Shown: piece by piece, positions 27,104 through 34,839 of the stretch
Layout of the letters: each line of letters starts with the position of its first letter
Position numbering within the stretch: position 1 is the first letter of the stretch
Origin: JAAELZ01 sp965237485
GTDB lineage: Bacteria > Pseudomonadota > Gammaproteobacteria > Arenicellales > Poriferihabitantaceae
DNA: 64,000 nucleotides
Direction of reading: 5' to 3'
Assembly (NCBI GenBank): GCA_965237485.1
Contig: CBDEFQ010000005.1
Location: 1-64,000, forward strand
Translations under genes and position numbers: made by a program
The notes under the pieces: generated by a model
What the model saw: only the letters and a program-made list of their open reading frames with translations
What the model was told of the DNA's origin: nothing
The model's database searches: none

Positions 27104-28237
27104 TCAAGCCGCCAATCTAAGCTTAGTAACTGGCTGCTGATACCAATGAGGAACTGGCAAATCAGATATAGTTATCTTCCTGATTTCTTTAACAGTAACA
27201 GGACTAAAGCGAGATATATCACATGGTAATCCAATATCAATTCCTATCTTCCTTAATCTGGCTCTGTGTGTTTGCACCTGCTTCTTAGATAAATCCATAT
27301 TAACCCCATGCATCCACTGAATGGCGTACATAGCAGTGCAATTGGCGGATAGTGTGCTTCTGCAAATGTTGTTATTAATCAATTGCTCAGATATGTTTTC
27401 TAGCTTCATAGCGTTCACCTTTAAACGTTGGTCAATGTGTAAAAACTCTTTATGTAATGTCTCCAATTGAGAGAAATCTATTAATCCGTAAAAGGATAAA
27501 TTATGGCGCCTCAGATACTCTGATTTAACTTTCTGCTCAAAGCGCACTACGCCATTAGTAGCGCAATAGTCATGGACTTTCTTGATGTAAATATATTCGC
27601 TTGAGTGAGAGCCGTATTGACGTTTTATCTTTGGAAATCCATGTAACGATATCTCATTCGCTTTATCATAAATGGTTGGATATATAAGCTTGGCTTTATT
27701 AAGTTTGCTACGCCAATCAACGGAACAGCCATTCGAATGCAAATGAGGTATTGAGTTACGATACTTCTGAGTGGATAAACCCTTAATGTAAGCAGATTGA
27801 TTGCCCTTCCCTGCCATCCTGTTGGTCGTTAAATGAACCTCTTGAATGATAGCGCCATCTGAAACTTTATGAGACTTCTTGCCGTCTTTACTTTGGCGAT
27901 ACCAAACCTTAGTGGCCTTAGTGAAAACTGGCAATCCTTTCTCAGAAAGTATGGAATTAAAAACGGATACACACTGATCTAAATTAGTATATCCAAATAG
28001 ATTATCGAGTCGATTAATTCTAGATGGATTGCCATCAACTTCAATCCTTCCTGACCTGACTCGTATTCCTAATGAGGTGCTATGAGAGCCTTCATATCTA
28101 AGATAATGACTGCGCTCTTGCGTTTCATCAGTGATTCTTCCTGTTTCCATATCAACTTTGACATAACACTCACGATACTCATTAGGTATCTGATCAAAAT
28201 CAAAGTCCTGAGAAACCTTTAGCCCATCGATAAACAT
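27104..28237 (-). CDS. filamentous phage replication initiation protein, gene II/X family
   Basis: 377 residues. MFIDGLKVSQDFDFDQIPNE opening, then YVKVDMETGRIT, SHSTSLGIRVRSGRIEVDGNPSRINRLDNLFGY and QCVSVFNSILSEKGLPVFTK, the conserved N-terminal blocks of the phage/plasmid gene II/X replication family. It nicks the plus-strand origin to begin rolling-circle replication of the phage genome. Intact in unit 2, broken in unit 1. Divergent from the repressor through an operator-containing gap. It is the strongest evidence that the array is inoviral. Confidence 0.9.
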   Translation of the reverse strand: MFIDGLKVSQDFDFDQIPNEYRECYVKVDMETGRITDETQERSHYLRYEGSHSTSLGIRVRSGRIEVDGNPSRINRLDNLFGYTNLDQCVSVFNSILSEKGLPVFTKATKVWYRQSKDGKKSHKVSDGAIIQEVHLTTNRMAGKGNQSAYIKGLSTQKYRNSIPHLHSNGCSVDWRSKLNKAKLIYPTIYDKANEISLHGFPKIKRQYGSHSSEYIYIKKVHDYCATNGVVRFEQKVKSEYLRRHNLSFYGLIDFSQLETLHKEFLHIDQRLKVNAMKLENISEQLINNNICRSTLSANCTAMYAIQWMHGVNMDLSKKQVQTHRARLRKIGIDIGLPCDISRFSPVTVKEIRKITISDLPVPHWYQQPVTKLRLAA

Positions 28238-28503
28238 ATCAAAAGCTATCGATAAACAAAGTGACCGTATCGAGAGAAATCACTCTCGAATAGATATATG
28301 CATTGATTGCTGTCAAGACCACCATATGCTGAATTTAACACCCTTATAAGGGTAATTACAACAGAGAGTAAGCGTGCGTCTTCCTTCGTCGCCGCCCGCG
28401 TCCTCGCCCTGCTTCTCCACAAAAGTTTGTCTTTTTGGAATCAAAAAGGCAAAGGAAAATGAATATAATGAATTAATCTAAAATTCTCATATTACATATC
28501 AAA

Positions 28504-28519
28504 GTCTCATATATGAGAC
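28504..28519. repeat. 16-bp perfect palindrome
   Basis: GTCTCATATATGAGAC, with a partial half-site (TTCTCATAT) about 20 bp before it. Operator-like in form. It differs from the CCCTTATAA operators of units 1 and 2, as expected if it belongs to a phage of different immunity. Confidence 0.5.
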
Positions 28520-28647
28520 AAAGGTGCAGTAATACTTGTACCGCACACTGTACTTTGACTAATTTAGCTTATTGTCAAGAAATGGATGTATACAGCTAAT
28601 AATCATAAAAATGTAACTGAAGGGCATTGACTGCAAAGCCGTCAAGC

Positions 28648-28753
28648 ACCGCATAATGTGTCCTATGTGAAGCTAAAGCCACTCCGAGCGGAGCATCGTT
28701 TAAATAGCTTAGCACCGCTCTCCGTTCGTCACATAAGAGCGTCATTATGCGCA
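28648..28753 (+). other. attP-like hairpin from two inverted dif-like sites
   Basis: Direct-strand site CCGCATAATGTGTCCTATGT (28650-28669) and, on the minus strand, TATGCGCATAATGACGCTCT from 28755 inward, continuing TATGTGAC. Folding the single strand pairs GCATAATG (28651-28658) with CATTATGC (28743-28750), and TATGTGA (28664-28670) with TCACATA (28729-28735). A bulge remains between them. This mimics a XerC arm, a central region and a XerD arm, the architecture of the CTXphi attP(+) hairpin. The apex contains AAGCTA/TAGCTT and CTCCG/CGGAG stems. Confidence 0.65.
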
Positions 28754-28834
28754 TATCAATATGTAATTACTCGATCGAGTGGTTTTAGATCTAAATGCTG
28801 GCATTTGATAAATGTAAATTCCCCGGGAAGTTAA

Positions 28835-28920
28835 ACGGTAAATCGATTTAGATAAATGGTCGTCCTGAGATTAGCAAGCCGTGGATCGACGCGTTGATGC
28901 TTGGCAATACCTGTTTTAGA
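28835..28920. repeat. segment related to the satellite-unit leader
   Basis: About 86 bp, including AAATCGATTTAGATAAATGG and GAGATTAGCAAGCCGT, align with 14716-14800 and 24139-24223 at clearly lower identity than units 1 and 2 share with each other. It marks a diverged relative of the same phage lineage. Confidence 0.7.
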
Positions 28921-28986
28921 ATGTTGAAGATCTTGAACTACTTTATTTGCGTACGACCCAAAAGATAGTCTGCAAAAGGAAGGTTT

Positions 28987-29048
28987 TATTGTTGAATAAG
29001 TCCGCAACCCTCGCGCATGCGCAAGGAACGTGGACTTATTCAACAATA
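28987..29048. repeat. 62-bp inverted repeat with 17-bp perfect arms
   Basis: Arms TATTGTTGAATAAGTCC (28987-29003) and GGACTTATTCAACAATA (29032-29048) flank a 28-bp spacer containing CGCGCATGCGC. TTGTTGAATAAGTC-type ends occur on some IS5-group elements, so this may be a tiny MITE or two abutting IS ends. The stop codon of the 113-aa ORF lies in the right arm. Confidence 0.6.
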
Positions 29049-29381
29049 GGCTTGATACAATTCGCCTAAATATTCAAACTTAAGATAACAGCCAGTATTT
29101 TCTAATATGATAGCTTCCTGCTTCAACTGTGAATAAGTCAATGAGCCTAAGCCAGCGCCTTGAATAAAAGCCTCTGTAAGAACATCACCAGAGTAGATCG
29201 TGCCAGTAATAGTTAAATCATTACGTATATGACGCATACCAATGTAATCAATACCTTCCTCATCATATAAGCCGTAACCAACCTGCTTCATATATGACTT
29301 GATGAATTCTCGAACATCCTTGCCCTTAGTTATATAAAACGTAAACCTCCTTTCATCAGAAATTACATTCGGGTGAAGCAT
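29040..29381 (-). CDS. 113-aa protein of unknown function
   Basis: MLHPNVISDERRFTFYITKG to ...GCYLKFEYLGELYQAYC. No recognised domain, signal peptide or membrane segment. The last codons and the stop TGA lie in the right arm of the 28987-29048 repeat, so the true C-terminus may have been replaced by it. IS256 copy 3 begins 22 bp upstream of the ATG, probably removing the native promoter. It shares no obvious sequence with satellite-unit proteins and could belong to the second inovirus or to lost flanking chromosome. Confidence 0.45.
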   Translation of the reverse strand: MLHPNVISDERRFTFYITKGKDVREFIKSYMKQVGYGLYDEEGIDYIGMRHIRNDLTITGTIYSGDVLTEAFIQGAGLGSLTYSQLKQEAIILENTGCYLKFEYLGELYQAYC

Positions 29382-29403
29382 GTACGACTTTTCTAATATT
29401 TGC

Positions 29404-30434
29404 GAGTTATGCCTGAAAGTGGTGTATGGAGTAGTTGACTAAAAGCGGCGTATCGGGATGAGTTGAGTTTACAACAACTTAAACTTCCACAGACATACGC
29501 CACTATGAAACAGAATAAAATTATTTCCTTTGAAAAGCCAGAGCAAAGCATCGATCCGCTGCAAGAATTGATTCGCAATGGCGCCAGGCAACTCATTCAA
29601 ACCGCGGTCGAGAGTGAGTTATCTGAACGGCTGTATCGCAATTGTGACAAAGTCTCAGATTCAGGACACGCTGGTGTCGTTCGTAACGGCTATTTGCCAG
29701 AACGTGAACTGCAAACCGGGATCGGCCCAGTCAAAGTACGTATCCCCAAGGTGCGCTCCCGCACTGGAGTACCGATCACCTTTCGGTCTGCTTTAGTGCC
29801 GCCGTATGTGCGTAAAACGAGAACACTGGAAGCGGCCTTGCCTTGGCTGTATCTCAAGGGTGTCAGCACTGGAGAAATGGGGGATGCACTGAGCGTGCTA
29901 GTGGGTCAATCAGCGACTGGGTTATCATCAAGCACAGTGAGTAAGCTCAAAGCAACGTGGTCTCAGGAGTACAAGGATTGGAATAGAGAAGGTTTAGATC
30001 GAGATCGATGGGTTTATCTATGGGCGGACGGGATACACAGCGGCCTGCGCGGCGATGAGGGCCGGCTCTGTGCCTTAGTTGTCATCGGAGTGAATGAGCG
30101 CGGTCACAAGAAATTACTGGCGATTGAAGACGGTGAGCGAGAGTCTACGCAGAGTTGGCGAGAGGTGTTGTTGGCACTCAAGGAGCGAGGCCTGAATCAA
30201 CCAGAGCTGGGCATCGGTGATGGTGCTTTAGGCTTTTGGAATGCCCTGGAAGAAGTCTATCCTGGCACTAAACATCAACGGTGTTGGGTGCATAAAACGG
30301 CCAACGTGCTGAACAAGCTGCCTAAATCGGTGCAGCCCAAAGCAAAAGCAGCTCTGCATAACATTTGGCAGGAAGAAACCAAAGAAGCGGCGCAAAGCGC
30401 CTATCAATTATTCATTAAAACCTATCAAGACAAG
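29404..30434 (+). mobile_element. IS256-family element, copy 3, 3'-truncated
   Basis: Left end GAGTTATGCCTGAAAGTGGT intact at 29404; the element is cut at 30434 where IS-D copy 2 begins. The left flank lacks CCACGACCG, so this is a separate insertion from copies 1 and 2, and the right third is gone. Confidence 0.9.
29505..30434 (+). pseudogene. IS256-family transposase, truncated
   Basis: First ~310 codons, with the two catalytic Asp blocks and HQRCWVHK but without the TTNPIESTF Glu block. The frame runs ...FIKTYQDK into IS-D sequence. One residue differs early (SERLYRN for SELLYRN). Confidence 0.9.
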
Positions 30435-30486
30435 AGAAGTGGACCCGCTTTTTAGGACAGATGGCTTAGGAGTTATTTTCAGCTGA

Positions 30487-31311
30487 TTAAGCAGCCAATT
30501 TCAGGTCGCGACATGGATCATACATCATGTCAGGGACCATGCCCAATGTTTGATGTTTACGCTCTTGGTTGTAATAGTTTATCCAGGAGCCAATGCCGTC
30601 TTTTGCCTCTTTCATCGATTGGTAGGCTTGCAAATAGACTTCCTCATATTTCACGCTGCGCCATAAGCACTCAACAAATACATTGTCACGCCAAGCACCT
30701 TTGCCATCCATGCTGATGCGAATACCATTGTCTTTGAGTACACCGGTAAACGCCTCACTGGTAAATTGCGCACCTTGATCGCTGTTAAAGATATCAGGCT
30801 TGCCGTAGTAATGCAGTGCCTCTTCCAAAGCATCTACGCAGAATGCGCTATCCATGCTGTTGCTAAGCCGCCATGACAGCACTTTACGAGAATACCAATC
30901 CATCACAACGGTAAGATAAGCAAAGCCCTTAGGCATCGGGATATAAGTTATATCGGTACACCAAGCTTGATTGGGTTGATTGATGGCCAACCCACCTAGC
31001 AGATAAGGATAAATCTTGTGCCCCGCCTTCTTCTTGCTGGTGTTAGGCCTAGGATAGATGGCTTTAATGCCCATCTTACGCATTAAGCGTCGCACATGCT
31101 TACGGTCAACTCGGTGGCCTACATCTTGCAACACATCACGAATGCGTCTACTGCCAAGAAAGGGCCGATTGAGGTGAATGCGATCAATCAGATGCATCAG
31201 TTCCAAGTCATCCTCATTAGCAGGTGAGGTTTTGTAATAAACATGGGAACGATGAATCTTCAACAATTTACACTGACGAACTAACGATAGTTTATTGCTT
31301 TTATTAATCAT
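30487..31311 (-). CDS. IS-D OrfB, copy 2
   Basis: 274 residues, complete DDE transposase as in copy 1. It has FVECLWRSVKYEEVY where copy 1 has FVERLWRS, and PCRDLKLAA for PCRGLKLAA. All catalytic residues retained. Confidence 0.9.
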   Translation of the reverse strand: MINKSNKLSLVRQCKLLKIHRSHVYYKTSPANEDDLELMHLIDRIHLNRPFLGSRRIRDVLQDVGHRVDRKHVRRLMRKMGIKAIYPRPNTSKKKAGHKIYPYLLGGLAINQPNQAWCTDITYIPMPKGFAYLTVVMDWYSRKVLSWRLSNSMDSAFCVDALEEALHYYGKPDIFNSDQGAQFTSEAFTGVLKDNGIRISMDGKGAWRDNVFVECLWRSVKYEEVYLQAYQSMKEAKDGIGSWINYYNQERKHQTLGMVPDMMYDPCRDLKLAA

Positions 31312-31331
31312 AGTTTTGCGCTCAGGTCTGT

Positions 31332-31613
31332 TTAACGACCGAGCGCTTTTGATAAAAAATCGTTTTCCATGGTGATTTCACTGATCTTTGCCTGTAATGA
31401 TTTAATCTCTGATTCTCGGTTTGGAGATAAGCCTGTGCCTGATGCAAAGACTTCAGCTGAGCTATCGAGCAATTGTTTCTTCCACTTGACGATAAGATTT
31501 GCATTGATGTCATAACGACTAGCAAGATTGCTTAATGTTTCATCACCTTTGATTGCTGCAAGAGCAACTTTGGCTTTGAATTGTGGGGCATGGTTTCTAC
31601 GCTTTTTACTCAT
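31332..31613 (-). CDS. IS-D OrfA, copy 2
   Basis: 93 residues, HTH_Tnp_1 protein as in copy 1 with two substitutions (APQFKAK, AKISEIT). Intact. Confidence 0.9.
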   Translation of the reverse strand: MSKKRRNHAPQFKAKVALAAIKGDETLSNLASRYDINANLIVKWKKQLLDSSAEVFASGTGLSPNRESEIKSLQAKISEITMENDFLSKALGR

Positions 31614-31704
31614 TTTCTGTTCCTCGTTTTGAACAATTATAAAACAGAAAATAACTCCTTATTTTGGCCTTCAACCTGTCCTAATCATGGGGTCCACTTC
31701 AGTG

Positions 31705-31786
31705 GGCACACCGCCTATTAGCTGTCCTCTCGGCAGCGAACGTGACCCGCTATGACCAGCTGTGCGCGGAGGTGAGCCATGCTTGA
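31705..31786 (+). pseudogene. istA: IstA C-terminal tail
   Basis: Only the last 26 codons remain: AHRLLAVLSAANVTRYDQLC then AEVSHA and stop, a tail typical of IstA. Overlaps the istB start by 8 bp, the normal istAB arrangement. Confidence 0.75.
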
Positions 31787-32339
31787 ACTTGTTGATGATC
31801 TTAAAGCCCTTAAACTACACGGTATGGCACAATGCTTACCTGAGTTGATAGATTCGCCTCGTTCTAAAGTAACGTTGCAATCTGGGTTAATTAAATTGAT
31901 GGATGCCGAGCGAACGGACCGAGAAGTGAGGCGGCTTAACTACCAAATGAAGGTGGCTAAATTCCCTCATCACCGTGATTTACAGCAATTTGACTTTACC
32001 CAGAGCGAAGTTGAACCCGCGCTCATCGAGGATTTGTCTCAGGCTGACTATATGGACAGAGCCCATAACCTCATCTTTGTCGGTGGCACTGGAACAGGCA
32101 AAACCCATTTAGCTACGGCCTTAGGCATTAAAGCCATTCATTCAGGTCATCGGGTTCGGTTTTACAATGTGGTGGACCTGGTTAATCTGCTGATCAAAGA
32201 ACAGCAGGATGAGAAGCAGGGGCGGCTAGCACGAATTATGCAACCGTTAGATGCGGTGATATTCGATGAGCTGGGATATTTACCCTTCCCCGCATCGGGT
32301 GGCGCACTATTATTCCACCTGATCAGCAAGCTATACGAG

Positions 32340-33516
32340 GGGCTCGTCGGTTAATACAATTTCAAACAGGGTTTTCGCCGAAGTCGCTTTTAGTTTGCTC
32401 AGCAACGCGTTTTTTGTGCAATAAACCGTCTATTAGCAGCCATTTTGCCACCAATAGACGGATCTATCCCTAGGCCGGCACCAATTCAACTCGTTCAACT
32501 CCCAATGCCATTAATCGCTTAAGGTTAAAACATAAGCCCCTGATTCCAACTTGGAACTGGACTTTAGCCAACCCTTTATAACGAACTCGCTTATTGCGAT
32601 GAGCAAACACTCGCTCATAATGGTGAACGAATTTTGCTAATCCAACGGTCTTTGTCTCTATTCTTGCCATGCATATTGTTCTTCTTGATTGTTGCATCAT
32701 GGCAACCGTTGCGCCTGAGCGTGGTTTTGGCCGGGCTCACGCAATAACCCTTGTCCGCATAAACAGCGCCCGACTTAGGGCAAACATGCTTCAAGCCGCT
32801 TGCATCCGTTACCTCAGCCGAGGTGGCCGCTATTTTATTGATCAAGCCACTTTGCATATCCACTGATGCATGCTCTTTGTAACCATACCAATATTTGCTA
32901 TTTCCCTTGCACCCAAACCGTGCTTGCTTGTCCGCCGCAACTTTATCAACTGTCTTATTGTTGAACTCCTCTAATCCCATCTTTATCGCCTTATCTCTAT
33001 CATCCCAAGTGGTTAGCTTACTGACCAACTGGCTGGCATCGACAAATGTGAATACTTCTCGTACTAAGCCCATTGAAACTAACCCGCTCCGAACACGGTC
33101 AAATAAATTCATCATACCCCTGGTTCCAATGCGTGAGCGAAAATCACCAAAGTAACTATGATCAGGAGTGCTCTGTTCCAGTCCTGAATCACAAAACCAC
33201 TTAGCGGCCAGATTCTCTGATAAGTATCGCTCCATTTCTCTATCACTTAAATCTTCCATGAACTGAAGCACCAAGGCACGTAAGCCGAACTCAACACCTC
33301 GGCCTTTAGGGCCACGGGTGGCATATATTTTAGAGAAGGGTTTACTCAATGCACCAAAACATAATAGCTCATCGAGTTTACGGTAGGGATGTTCAGAGCT
33401 AACCAGAGAATCTAAGGTTAGGAACAGTTGGCTTTGATGACGTTTGCTCAAAATTGCAGGCTGACTAGAATTAGCCCATATTATCTCACGTATTCTATTA
33501 ATTATCCGACAAGCCC
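32340..33516 (-). mobile_element. IS-A copy 3 (IS5-like)
   Basis: 1177 bp, one base longer than copies 1 and 2. Target duplication ACGAG (32335-32339, 33517-33521) within istB of IS21-2. Confidence 0.92.
32470..33451 (-). pseudogene. IS5-like transposase, copy 3, frameshifted
   Basis: An extra A near 32619 (CTCATAATGG against CTCATATGG in the other copies) shifts the frame after ...WISKIRSP. The YERVFAHRNKRV block with the catalytic Glu is therefore read in a different frame. Otherwise identical to copies 1 and 2. Confidence 0.88.
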
Positions 33517-33857
33517 ACGAGAAAACCTCCATCGTGTTTACCACCAAGCTTAATTTCAGTGAATGGGTGCAGGTATTTGGCGACGAGAAAATGACCACGG
33601 CTTTGCTCGACAGAGTGACTCATCATTGCTCAATTATTGAAACGGGTAACGACTCATATCGATTCAAGCAGTCTAGCACTAAAGCAAAGCTCAAGACTGT
33701 CACTAAAAAATAACATCGCAAGAAAGCAGGATTGATTCATCAACTCAAGTTTCGCTACGCTTCACTTGAGTTGATGATAAAGAAATATTATTGTATTTAA
33801 TTGTTCAGTTTTACTCGCTGACAGGTGTCCAGTTTTAAACGCTGATTGACACTTAGA

Positions 33858-34538
33858 ATGAATAATTTGCCAGATAACGAAAATCTAGTGCTGCGTGTAG
33901 TTATCGCCGATGACCATGCTCTGGTACGCGGGGGTATGGCATTACTTGTTCAAACAGTTGAAGAAAACGTCGAGATCTATGAAGCGAGCGATCTACCTAA
34001 CGTAATTTCTATTCTTTCCCAAGACATCACAATAGATCTTATGCTGTTAGATTTATCGATGCCTGGAATAGGTGGCTTAGCTGGTATTAAAGACATCGTT
34101 GATACTTGGCCCGATGTGCCCATTATTATCGTGTCGGTAACAGAAGATATTGATGTGATAGAGGATGCACTATCGATTGGGGTCATGGGTTATATCCCAA
34201 AATCCTCTACTCCAGATATTACCAATAGCGCAATAAAACTCGTTCTGTCAGGAGGAATTTATATACCGCCGCATGTCTTAAGATTGTCCATGCCTACGCC
34301 AAGATCACTCAACGACACCAATCCGTCTAAGCTAAGAATTCCCGCTTCAATAAAATTAACAACTCGACAAATGGAAGTATTGGAGTTAGTTTCTCAAGGA
34401 ATGTCGAACAGAGCAATTGGTGATGATTTGGGACTGTCTGAAAATACGATTAAAATGCACATATCAAAACTATTCAAAATTTTAAAGGTAGAAAATAGAA
34501 CAGAAGCAGTAGCAAAATATTCTGGCAATCTCTTATAA
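33858..34538 (+). CDS. NarL/LuxR-family response regulator
   Basis: 226 residues from ATG 33858 (MNNLPDNENLVLRVVIADDH). Receiver domain: acidic pair in VIADDHALVRGG, phosphoacceptor Asp in LMLLDLSMPG, Ser of IIVSVTED, Lys of GYIPKSS. A linker of about 30 residues leads to a C-terminal LuxR HTH, LTTRQMEVLELVSQGMSNRAIGDDLGLSENTIKMHISKLF. It activates or represses unknown target genes when phosphorylated. No histidine kinase is adjacent. The IS21-2 right end stops 6 bp before the ATG, so native promoter and RBS are gone. A TTG start 12 bp upstream lies in the IS end. Confidence 0.9.
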   Translation: MNNLPDNENLVLRVVIADDHALVRGGMALLVQTVEENVEIYEASDLPNVISILSQDITIDLMLLDLSMPGIGGLAGIKDIVDTWPDVPIIIVSVTEDIDVIEDALSIGVMGYIPKSSTPDITNSAIKLVLSGGIYIPPHVLRLSMPTPRSLNDTNPSKLRIPASIKLTTRQMEVLELVSQGMSNRAIGDDLGLSENTIKMHISKLFKILKVENRTEAVAKYSGNLL

Positions 34539-34839
34539 AATCTGACCTAATATTTTCTTCACAATTACTACAGGATTCGCTGTCTCAGAGTAGCCGCAGT
34601 AAACTTGACTAACAAAGTGCTCTTCGTAAAAACGGAATTCGCTGACCGCACCCACGCATGCCCGCAAATCGGCACTCACAGGCTCAACATATATACTATC
34701 GAGTATCAGAGATTTCCACTTAGTCTAGAATTGAGGAGGTCTCTCAATGAAGAAGAAACCATATGCCGAAAATATTTCATCGACTTTCGCTAGATACTGT
34801 CTTTATGGTGCAGCTTATCAAAGCTCGCAAAGGAAAATT
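34539..34839. other. intergenic, nothing recognised
   Basis: 301 bp between the response regulator and argC (convergent). A 62-codon frame at 34605-34793 has no RBS, domain or coding character. No terminator with a clear U-tract found. Confidence 0.4.

Larger units (their letters stand above)
24096..28369 (-). mobile_element. inovirus-derived satellite-like unit 2 (direct repeat)
   Basis: 4274 bp nearly identical to unit 1, with only scattered substitutions (for example A/G at 14964 against 24387). It contains the same IS256 but none of the IS3-family insertions, so it reveals the intact gene order. It is truncated on the right: after ...ACAGAGAGT (28369) the sequence departs from unit 1 before the distal operators and repressor. 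Head-to-tail arrangement with unit 1 is typical of XerCD-integrated filamentous phages and satellites. Confidence 0.88.
28370..29039. other. second inovirus relic, noncoding
   Basis: No convincing gene in 670 bp. It holds a short GC-rich patch at 28370-28420 unlike its surroundings, and a 16-bp palindrome at 28504. The attP-like hairpin is at 28648-28753, a segment related to the unit leader at 28835-28920, and a long inverted repeat at 28987-29048. It seems to be the intergenic/attachment region of a related but different inovirus. Confidence 0.6.
30435..31700 (-). mobile_element. IS3-family element IS-D, copy 2
   Basis: 1266 bp, same ends as copy 1 in opposite orientation. Flanks differ on the two sides (truncated IS256 left, truncated IS21 right), with no target duplication. 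This indicates a deletion or recombination at the element rather than a clean insertion. Confidence 0.9.
31779..33713 (+). pseudogene. istB: IstB, split by IS-A copy 3
   Basis: N-terminal 187 codons from ATG 31779 include LIFVGGTGTGKTHLATALGI (Walker A) and AVIFDELGYLPF (Walker B). After IS-A copy 3 and its ACGAG duplication the frame resumes at 33522 as KTSIVFTTKLNFSEWVQVFG and ends ...TKAKLKTVTKK at 33713. A normal-length IstB before interruption; nonfunctional now. Confidence 0.92.
31701..33851 (+). mobile_element. second IS21-family element (IS21-2), 5'-truncated
   Basis: Contains the tail of istA, then istB, and a right end TGTCAATCAGCGTTTAAAAC (inverted, ending at 33851). The left part is missing at IS-D copy 2, and istB is interrupted by IS-A copy 3. 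Distinct in sequence from IS21-1. Its right terminus lies 6 bp before the start codon of the response-regulator gene. Confidence 0.85.

Noticed and set aside
14673..28369. Tandem repeat as an assembly duplication
   Set aside because: The units differ by point substitutions and by three clean IS insertions with target duplications, so they are real separate copies, though the right truncation could still hide a misjoin.
28831..29046. 71-codon minus-strand ORF
   Set aside because: Runs through the leader-related repeat and the 62-bp inverted repeat; no RBS, domain or coding character.
34605..34793. 62-codon ORF after the response regulator
   Set aside because: No RBS or conserved motif; composition like intergenic DNA.
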